Virus record (IMG/VR): IMGVR_UViG_3300027974_000094
Span: 1-33,290 of that record
Source: a virus
Strand: one strand, 5' to 3'
DNA length: 33,290 nucleotides
Part shown: positions 28,233 to 33,290 of the stretch, in pieces
Layout: the number at the start of each line of letters is the position of its first letter
Numbering within the stretch: position 1 is the stretch's first letter
The notes under the pieces: generated by a model
What the model was told of the DNA's origin: nothing
Databases searched by the model: none
The model's input: only the letters and a program-made list of their open reading frames with translations
Translations under genes and position numbers: made by a program

Positions 28233-28946
28233 TTAAAGAGACAATTCCTTTACTTGTTTTGAATTGATGTATTGGGAAAATTTAGCTAGGTGCCCATTAT
28301 TACGCAATTCCTTAAAGACTAAATTTTCAAGAGAAAACTCACCCCCCCTTTGAATTGCAACAGATCTCATATTTCTAATTTTTTCCTTCAACTTATTCAT
28401 CTCAGAAATATCATCAGATTTTCCAGAAATGAAAATATCAATCATATCCATTATATCACGAGTTTTCCTTTTAAGCAACCCAACATCTACATTAGGATTT
28501 AACTTCTTTGGTTTGACTAACCACTTACCATATTTAACAGAGTATACCCCCTGATTGGAAGGACGAGCTGTACCTTCCTCCTCCGCATACAGTTCAACAT
28601 CATGACCGTATATTTTAATATCGTGGGTCAATGCCCAAAGTTGCTTCTTATCCTTTAAGTAGTCATCAATAAGATCAGGACAATCTGGCAAATCTTTTTT
28701 ATTGACAATTAAATGTAGATCAATATCAGAAAATTTTGTATAGTTATAGTTGGCATTTCCTCCAACTATAACCATGTCCTTAATTGCAGTTCTTGGAATA
28801 TTTGCAAAATCTGCCCAAGCATTCCCAATACGGATTAACTTAATTTTAATCTCAGACTTTAGAACAGTATCATTCCAAAGTTTTGGATTAAGATTTTCAT
28901 GATACTTGAAGGTAATTTTTTGTTCAACAAATTCTTCCAGTTTCAT
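28233..28946 (-). CDS. nucleotidyltransferase-like protein (Pol beta superfamily)
   Basis: The 237-residue product has the minimal nucleotidyltransferase signature. MVIVGGNANYNYTKFSDIDL (about residues 58-77) gives the helix-GG/N and Asp-x-Asp pattern, followed by a strand LHLIV, and the third acidic residue is probably in GHDVELYAEEE. It starts MKLEEFVEQKITFKYHENLN. A helical C-terminal half follows. Members modify RNA ends, proteins or antibiotics. I recall close relatives in other T4-like cyanophages, but the substrate is unknown. Confidence 0.78.
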   Translation of the reverse strand: MKLEEFVEQKITFKYHENLNPKLWNDTVLKSEIKIKLIRIGNAWADFANIPRTAIKDMVIVGGNANYNYTKFSDIDLHLIVNKKDLPDCPDLIDDYLKDKKQLWALTHDIKIYGHDVELYAEEEGTARPSNQGVYSVKYGKWLVKPKKLNPNVDVGLLKRKTRDIMDMIDIFISGKSDDISEMNKLKEKIRNMRSVAIQRGGEFSLENLVFKELRNNGHLAKFSQYINSKQVKELSL

Positions 28947-28947
28947 A

Positions 28948-29301
28948 TCAATACTTACGTGATTTGCGTTTTACTGGAGTTACATCAATATCTCTTACCC
29001 CAAATTCTTTATAATCCTTAAAGCCCAAATCTCGTGTGGTCTGTGTTGTAAGATCCGCCGATCTATCTCCCTCATAGGGACCACGATCAATCACCTTTGT
29101 AACTACACTTCTTCTGGTCTTTGGATCTGTTAATCGCACATCACTACCAAGAGGTAAAGTTTTATGAGCAATTCCTGGAGTTGATGGACTTAAAACTTCG
29201 CCACTTGCAGTTTTATTTCCATACAACCCAGGACCATAAGAACTGGTTTTACCAATTACAGCAAATGTTGCTTCTGAAATAAAATCATTGAATGATTTCA
29301 T
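28948..29301 (-). CDS. RlpA-like protein with capsid-targeting-like N-terminus
   Basis: The 117-residue product begins MKSFNDFISEATFAV; the first 11 residues match the MKxFxxFIxEA pattern of T4 capsid-targeting sequences. The rest is an RlpA-type double-psi barrel: SSYGPGLYGNKTASGE, AHKTLPLGSDVRL with His46, and KVIDRGPYEGDR with Asp72. Unlike the RlpA-like protein at 11498-11869 it has no signal peptide. A peptidoglycan-active protein packed in the head, or used in late lysis, fits these features. Its start overlaps the end of hsp20 by 17 bases. The domain call is good; packaging is inferred. Confidence 0.78.
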   Translation of the reverse strand: MKSFNDFISEATFAVIGKTSSYGPGLYGNKTASGEVLSPSTPGIAHKTLPLGSDVRLTDPKTRRSVVTKVIDRGPYEGDRSADLTTQTTRDLGFKDYKEFGVRDIDVTPVKRKSRKY

Positions 29302-29737
29302 ATACCTTACGTTTCTGATGTTCTGGGATAACTTTATTTAGTTTAATTACAAGCAACCCATCTTCAAAAGAAACATCACCAACTACAACATCGTCGGATA
29401 AGGTCCAAGTTCTTTTCAATCTTCTTTTTGCTATTCCATTATGAAGATATTCGATAGCATTTTTAGATTTTTTATCTTCTGCCACATCAAGGGTAAGTAT
29501 ATTTTCTTCTGTAGATACCCTAATATCTTCTTTTTTGTATCCAGCAAGTGCGATTTCTAATTTAAATTCAACACTACTTTCTTTGACTAGATTATATGGT
29601 GGATAATTTGTGTGCGTATCAAACGCACTATCAAATCTCTTAAACCACTCATCCATACCAATACTATTTTTTTGTATCTCTAAAAGGTACTTTGCAGTTT
29701 CTGGTACTGAAAGTGTAAACGAACTTGTTCCAAACAT
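29285..29737 (-). CDS. hsp20: small heat-shock protein (Hsp20/alpha-crystallin)
   Basis: The 150-residue product carries an alpha-crystallin domain at about residues 45-140: NLVKESSVEFKLEIALAGYK, ILTLDVAED, and FEDGLLVIKLNKVIPE with the conserved GLL element. The N-terminal region is short and ends in YPPYN as in IbpA-type proteins. These chaperones hold unfolded proteins and are frequent in cyanophages, perhaps helping photosystem or virion assembly. It has the strongest Shine-Dalgarno seen here (AAAGGAGG) and begins a unit after a terminator. Confidence 0.92.
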   Translation of the reverse strand: MFGTSSFTLSVPETAKYLLEIQKNSIGMDEWFKRFDSAFDTHTNYPPYNLVKESSVEFKLEIALAGYKKEDIRVSTEENILTLDVAEDKKSKNAIEYLHNGIAKRRLKRTWTLSDDVVVGDVSFEDGLLVIKLNKVIPEHQKRKVYEIIQ

Positions 29738-29810
29738 GATAGACCTCCTTTAAGCGTCTGTAAGTTAATAATGTCCCCGAAGGCAACATCATATTATATA
29801 GTATCGAGCA
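29738..29810 (-). promoter_or_regulatory. leader of hsp20 with possible promoter and strong ribosome-binding site
   Basis: The minus strand has TATAAT at 29798-29793 but no good -35 element. A CC-TTCG-GG tetraloop-like motif follows near 29775, and AAAGGAGG lies seven bases before the ATG at 29737. The promoter is uncertain; the ribosome-binding site is clear. Confidence 0.4.
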
Positions 29811-29811
29811 T

Positions 29812-29836
29812 AAAAAAGGGGAGTGTTGAACTCCCC
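29812..29836 (-). terminator. Rho-independent terminator after regA
   Basis: GGGGAGT-TCAAC-ACTCCCC makes a perfect 7-bp stem with a 5-base loop, followed by a run of six T on the minus strand, seven bases after the regA stop. It separates the clamp-loader/regA operon from hsp20. Confidence 0.9.
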
Positions 29837-29842
29837 ACAAGA

Positions 29843-30280
29843 TTATTCGGTTTCCTGCAACTTTTTCTTTTTACCAATATTATACTTAGTTTCAAGAGTC
29901 CACTCATCCTTTTCCTTGTAGGAAAGGACCTTAATTTGATTCAGTGGGGCAATATCCATAATTTTGTCTACATCAACAACAGAAATAAGTCCCCAATCGG
30001 CAAGAAGTTGAGTAATACGATTTCTGCGTTGTACATCATTCACTGTCAAATTAGCATGTTTACCATCGAGAGCAAACAACTCCTTGAAGTGAACAATATA
30101 ATATCTTCCCTGCTTATGTAAAATATGGCAGGACTGATATAGTGTCTTCTCCTTTCTACTAGCTACACCAATTCTAGTAAGAGTCTCACGAACCTTCAAA
30201 AAATCGTCAGGTTCATTTAAAATCACTTCCACCATCTTATCTGGCGACCAATTCACTTCCGGCTCTTGTACAACGCTCAT
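29843..30280 (-). CDS. regA: RegA translational repressor
   Basis: The 145-residue product matches T4 RegA (122 residues) from about residue 18 on: EVILNEPDDFLKVRETLTRI, LYQSCHILHKQGRYYIVHFKE, then LLADWGLISVV and LSYKEKDEWTLETKYNIG. RegA binds the start regions of early mRNAs, including its own and clamp-loader genes, and lowers their translation. The N-terminal 17 residues and the Lys-rich tail are additions. It is ATGA-coupled to gp62. Confidence 0.95.
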   Translation of the reverse strand: MSVVQEPEVNWSPDKMVEVILNEPDDFLKVRETLTRIGVASRKEKTLYQSCHILHKQGRYYIVHFKELFALDGKHANLTVNDVQRRNRITQLLADWGLISVVDVDKIMDIAPLNQIKVLSYKEKDEWTLETKYNIGKKKKLQETE

Positions 30281-30663
30281 TTCATTCCTCCAATTTCAAT
30301 CTTATCTCTAATAAGTTTAATTTGATCTTTAGTTAAAATTTTCAAAGCATGTTCTGCCTTCTCATTACTATAACCATAGTAAGATTTGACACATTCAAGA
30401 TCTTTGTCAATTTCCTTTCTGAGCCAGGGAGAAAATCTCGCCCTTTTTCTTAAAGTATTTATGTAAAAGTCATATTGTAATTTTTTATCTAAAGATGAGT
30501 ATATATTCATCTCATTAGAATACATTATAGAATCAATAGAGCCAGAAAGACACTTATTGATGACAAATGGCACATAGGAACTTACGCTGTCCGGATCCGT
30601 GTCCATAATATTAGTCTTTGTCTGGTTTATTGAGTTTAACCACTCCTTAAGTTCTATCTTCAT
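30277..30663 (-). CDS. 62: clamp-loader small subunit gp62
   Basis: The 128-residue product (shorter than the 187 of T4) has the features of cyanophage gp62: a MKIELKEWLNSINQTKTN start, YVPFVINKCLSG, NEMNIYSSLDKKLQYDFYIN, and RKRARFSPWLRKE. It joins gp44 to load the gp45 clamp. The order gp45, gp44, gp62, regA is the T4 order with extra small genes inserted. Confidence 0.88.
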   Translation of the reverse strand: MKIELKEWLNSINQTKTNIMDTDPDSVSSYVPFVINKCLSGSIDSIMYSNEMNIYSSLDKKLQYDFYINTLRKRARFSPWLRKEIDKDLECVKSYYGYSNEKAEHALKILTKDQIKLIRDKIEIGGMK

Positions 30664-30856
30664 AATCTGGATAATTGTACTTTAAGTATTCAAAGAAAAT
30701 AAGTTTCATTTCCTTATTTGACATTCCACAGTGCTTTGCAGCTTGTGGTAAATTCCATGTAGATCGAAACAAATTCTCATTAGATTCTTTCACATTTTGT
30801 GGAGTAGATTTAACTCTAACTTCAATTAGACTATCATCACTATTCAGTCTTTTCAT
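30647..30856 (-). CDS. small hypothetical protein between clamp-loader genes (69 aa)
   Basis: The product starts MKRLNSDDSLIEVRVKSTPQ and has a helical C-terminal half (WNLPQAAKHCGMSNKEMKLI) that looks like a helix-turn-helix. It ends YNYPDYEDRT and overlaps gp62 by 17 bases. It is ATGA-coupled to the nuclease-like gene. A DNA-binding role is only a guess. Confidence 0.72.
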   Translation of the reverse strand: MKRLNSDDSLIEVRVKSTPQNVKESNENLFRSTWNLPQAAKHCGMSNKEMKLIFFEYLKYNYPDYEDRT

Positions 30857-31239
30857 TCCAGATACCTAATCTCATCAACTATTCCAGAAATTACAGCAGT
30901 CTTAAGCGATCTATCTGAATAAGAATTTAACTTGGGTTTTGCTGAAAAATAAATCACATAGTTAATATGTGGATTATAGTATTTAATCAGTGCTCCAGAT
31001 GCAATCGCTTTCTTGACATTATCAGTCCTAAGTGCTCCTGGTCGTTTTTTATGTCCAGGATTTCCGCCCTTACACTCACAATATTCATACCCATCAGCTA
31101 TAAAATCAATTTCACATCCAGCAAGTTGAATGCATACATTTTTTTCAATATTAGTAAATCCCCTAGCAATTAAATCTGCCTCAACCTTAGATTCAAATTC
31201 ATCACCACTAAGCTTACTCTCTGCTTGAAAATTAATCAT
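30853..31239 (-). CDS. PD-(D/E)XK nuclease-like protein
   Basis: The 128-residue product has a restriction-endonuclease-type core: an N-terminal helix with Glu (GDEFESKVEADLIARG), IQLAGCEIDFIADG with Asp50, and YEYCECKGG with Glu57-x-Lys59 (order D, then ExK). A basic stretch, GHKKRPGALRTDNVKKA, follows. It lies between gp44 and gp62 and could act in replication or in host DNA degradation. It is the second such protein in the window. The fold is inferred from motifs. Confidence 0.68.
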   Translation of the reverse strand: MINFQAESKLSGDEFESKVEADLIARGFTNIEKNVCIQLAGCEIDFIADGYEYCECKGGNPGHKKRPGALRTDNVKKAIASGALIKYYNPHINYVIYFSAKPKLNSYSDRSLKTAVISGIVDEIRYLE

Positions 31240-32186
31240 TTAAATTTCCCCACTGCCATAATTTCAGTCAACGCTGCAAGTAAATTTATTTCCTGATCCG
31301 CAACAAATGCCGATTGATATTGATACTTTGCAATAATTAAAACGGTTTCTGCAATACTTGGACCATCTAGGTATTCGTATAAGGAATCATATACCTTACG
31401 CAAAATAGTATTGGGATTATTATCCATATTAGAAACAATCCACTTACGAACTTCTGTGAAATTTTTTTCACGTAAATGTTTAATTAATTCGTTTACTCTA
31501 ACATCAGAAAATGTAGAAAGAATCTCAGAGTCAATCCTACCGGAGGTAGAATGTCGTTGACATTCATTAAGAACTCTTCTCCAATCTGGAAAGTGTTTTT
31601 GAATCAGATGTGCTAGAACTTTATCATCTGCTTCAATTTTTTCTTGATCCAGGATCGTTTTGAGCCGTTCAAAGAACTTTGCTGCAAGTTTTGGTTTGTC
31701 TTTGGGCTTAATTCCAAACTCCACAACGGCACAACGGGAATGAAGTGGTTCAATGATTTTGTTTTTGTAGTTACATGTGAAGATGAATCTACAGTTGTTA
31801 TAAAACGTCTCAATATTAGCCCGGAGAAGGAGTTGTACATCGTTGGTCGTGTTATCACATTCGTCAATGATGATGACTTTATGTTTAGAAGTTGCATGAA
31901 GTGATACGGTCGAAGCAAAGTTCTTTGCTTGGTTCCGTACCGTGTCCAAAAATCGTCCTTCGTCAGATCCGTTGATAACATAAAAATCTACTCCCAATTC
32001 ATTACATAATGCTTTTGCTACTGTTGTCTTACCAATTCCTGGAGGGCCTGCAAGAAGAAGATTTGGAATCTCACCCTTCTCAACAAACTCCAAAAAAGTT
32101 TTTTTAATGTCATCAGGAAGAATACAATCCGCAATTTTATTTGGACGGTATTTCTCTACAAATAAGAAATCACTTCGTTCTTTCAT
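31236..32186 (-). CDS. 44: clamp-loader large subunit gp44 (AAA+ ATPase)
   Basis: The 316-residue product (T4 gp44 has 319) begins MKERSDFLFVEKYRPNKIAD. It shows LLLAGPPGIGKTTVAKAL (Walker A, residues 43-60), HKVIIIDECDN (Walker B), FIFTCNYKNKI (sensor 1) and the arginine-finger SRC motif (PLHSRC). It loads gp45 onto primer ends together with gp62. I used the ATG at 32186 rather than an upstream TTG because it leaves a clean 2-base gap to the preceding stop. Confidence 0.96.
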   Translation of the reverse strand: MKERSDFLFVEKYRPNKIADCILPDDIKKTFLEFVEKGEIPNLLLAGPPGIGKTTVAKALCNELGVDFYVINGSDEGRFLDTVRNQAKNFASTVSLHATSKHKVIIIDECDNTTNDVQLLLRANIETFYNNCRFIFTCNYKNKIIEPLHSRCAVVEFGIKPKDKPKLAAKFFERLKTILDQEKIEADDKVLAHLIQKHFPDWRRVLNECQRHSTSGRIDSEILSTFSDVRVNELIKHLREKNFTEVRKWIVSNMDNNPNTILRKVYDSLYEYLDGPSIAETVLIIAKYQYQSAFVADQEINLLAALTEIMAVGKFK

Positions 32187-32188
32187 AA

Positions 32189-32716
32189 TTAAATCCAATC
32201 AGGTTTTCTTTCGGGGATGCGAAGATAATTATCAGCGACCCAGGGTTTGGAGGCAATATACATTTTGTAGGCAGTGAATGTATTAATTGAAGTATCGCAC
32301 TTGAACTCATCAGGCATTGCCCTTGTGAATTCTACCACATTATTGTAGATGTGAAGACTTTTGCCAGAGTTATCAAGGAAGATAACTTCTGCTGCTTGAA
32401 GACCATCAAAGCAAGCATGAATTTTGCCATAACGATGCCGATACTCATTACAAAGAGCATAACCGTGCCGAATCAACCAGGCAAGGTTCTCATGTGATTT
32501 TGCTGCCCATTGGGTACAGGGATGATTACGGAAGGCACCCTTCTCTGTATTATAGGAGGTGCCGTCCTTCTTGGGAATGGTGCCCCAACCATAATACCAC
32601 TTGGAGAAGATGACAGAGACCATTTGACAGGTCTCCAAGGGCATTTTTACAACGTGTTTATCGGGAAGTGCCACGGCAGAAATCACCGGGCACTGGTCAG
32701 TCACAAAGATGTTCAT
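32189..32716 (-). CDS. conserved cyanophage protein of unknown function (175 aa)
   Basis: The product starts MNIFVTDQCPVISAVALPDK and contains HVVKMPLETCQMVSVIFSKW, FRNHPCTQWAAKSHENLAWL, CNEYRHRYGKIHACFDGL and a C-terminal KPWVADNYLR. Its conserved His, Glu, Cys and Arg residues suggest an enzyme. I recall similar proteins in many phages annotated only as hypothetical and cannot name a reaction. It sits in the clamp operon between gp45 and gp44 with tight spacing at both ends (1-base overlap, 2-base gap). Confidence 0.8.
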   Translation of the reverse strand: MNIFVTDQCPVISAVALPDKHVVKMPLETCQMVSVIFSKWYYGWGTIPKKDGTSYNTEKGAFRNHPCTQWAAKSHENLAWLIRHGYALCNEYRHRYGKIHACFDGLQAAEVIFLDNSGKSLHIYNNVVEFTRAMPDEFKCDTSINTFTAYKMYIASKPWVADNYLRIPERKPDWI

Positions 32717-33290
32717 TAATTGAATGAGGAATCTGGTTCAAGCGCAATGTAGTATAGCAGATCCAGAGTACAATGGCGGAATCTGGAAAAATTGTGTCTA
32801 GATATTACAACTTCATACTTTCCAGGAAGAATTTTAAGATTTTCAACTCTAAAATTAAAAGTGAAGACTGAATCAGTCTTGCCTACAGGAATTGAAAACT
32901 CATTAGATGTGGAATTTTCCTTATCCCAAACCTTGAGACTAATAGTCTCACCGTCACCAATGGCACTTAAATCATAAACCTGATGAACAGAAGATGCTTT
33001 AATTAGCTTTTCAAGTTGATCTGAAGAAAGCTCAAAACATACATCCTCTGTCGGAAGAACAACTTCCTTTTCTGGGGGGCTTACAATTACACTTGGATCA
33101 GAAAAGTAATACTTACTTACCAAAGCACCACCAACAATTGTAAGATATGACGAATTTTCAAAATCAATTTCAGGATTTTGGTGAAGTGCAATACCATTTA
33201 AAAATTGGTTCAGATCATAAATTCCAAAATCACAGGGAATATTTTCTGAAATAGTTGCTTCAGCAAAAATATTTTTCATCAGAGAAATAG
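32716..33290 (-). CDS. 45: sliding clamp gp45, 5' end cut by window
   Basis: The visible 191 codons align with T4 gp45 from about residue 35. FAEATISENIPCDFGIYDLN matches the T4 YAEANISDVIDFDVAIYDLN segment, followed by SPPEKEVVLP, ELSSDQLEKLIKASSVHQV and FTFNFRVENLKILPGKYEVV. The C-terminus is YYIALEPDSSFN, like the T4 end. The frame is open to the window edge, so the Met at 33279 is internal and about 35 N-terminal residues lie outside. gp45 forms a ring that tethers gp43 and, in T4, activates late transcription, which matters here because late promoters are present. Confidence 0.93.
   Translation of the reverse strand, partial: ISLMKNIFAEATISENIPCDFGIYDLNQFLNGIALHQNPEIDFENSSYLTIVGGALVSKYYFSDPSVIVSPPEKEVVLPTEDVCFELSSDQLEKLIKASSVHQVYDLSAIGDGETISLKVWDKENSTSNEFSIPVGKTDSVFTFNFRVENLKILPGKYEVVISRHNFSRFRHCTLDLLYYIALEPDSSFN

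Noticed and set aside
33277-33279. Met at 33279 as the start of gp45
   Set aside because: Alignment with T4 gp45 shows about 35 residues missing and the frame is open to the window edge, so this Met is internal.
1-33290. CRISPR array, insertion sequence or integrase/attachment site
   Set aside because: No regularly spaced repeats, transposase motifs or integrase were seen; the only repeats are the 29-base pair and the coding repeat.

Overview
The window reads as about 33 kb of a T4-like (myovirus) cyanophage of marine Synechococcus or Prochlorococcus. The evidence is a recognisable T4 replication core (sliding clamp gp45, clamp loader gp44/gp62, RegA, DNA polymerase gp43, UvsX, helicase gp41, primase gp61), class Ia ribonucleotide reductase NrdA/NrdB, and typical cyanophage cargo: a high-light-inducible protein, a MazG-type pyrophosphohydrolase, a small heat-shock protein and a 2OG-Fe(II) oxygenase. 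Every convincing gene lies on the minus strand, so transcription runs from high to low coordinates. Genes are densely packed, mostly with ATGA or TAATG start/stop overlaps. Both ends are cut inside genes: a GH19 lysozyme-like enzyme at the left and gp45 at the right.

Layout in the direction of transcription. (1) 33290-22201: gp45, a conserved unknown, gp44, a PD-(D/E)XK-like nuclease, a small unknown, gp62 and regA. A terminator follows, then hsp20 behind a strong Shine-Dalgarno, an RlpA-like protein, a nucleotidyltransferase-like protein, two small related proteins, gp43, uvsX, an oxygenase and gp41. (2) 22201-17338: mazG, small unknowns, a long proline-rich protein, two tiny membrane or amphipathic proteins, a probable virion structural protein and a coiled-coil membrane protein. 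Exact T4-type late promoters (TATAAATA) lie in this stretch, so it is probably late. (3) 17281-12030: primase, nrdA, nrdB, three small genes and a second nuclease-like protein, led by a consensus sigma-70 promoter. (4) 12033-9540: a secreted RlpA-like protein and a cluster of eight probable tRNAs plus one degenerate tRNA. Four near-consensus TTGACA-N17-TATxxT promoters lie in or just before it, and small genes are mixed in, including a Phd/YefM antitoxin-like gene. (5) 9521-1732: ten overlapping sugar genes. In order they are a GT11 fucosyltransferase, a GT6 (ABO-type) glycosyltransferase, three copies of a GQPR-motif family mixed with a HAD phosphatase and a HAD-nucleotidyltransferase fusion, a GDPD-like protein, and GT4 and GT25 glycosyltransferases. 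(6) 1722-1: hli, then a putative lysis operon of a 54-aa protein, a 29-aa single-span membrane peptide, a C39-like peptidase and the GH19 enzyme.

The most striking points are these. The adjacent GT11 and GT6 genes have the two activities that elsewhere build A/B blood-group-type caps, and here they sit in a phage glycan cassette with its own promoter. Seven sigma-70-like promoters all have an exact 17-bp spacer; several contain dyads, and two have the -35 hexamer in the loop of a GC-rich hairpin. Two proteins carry an N-terminus resembling the T4 capsid-targeting sequence. All function calls come from reading motifs by eye; no database search was run.
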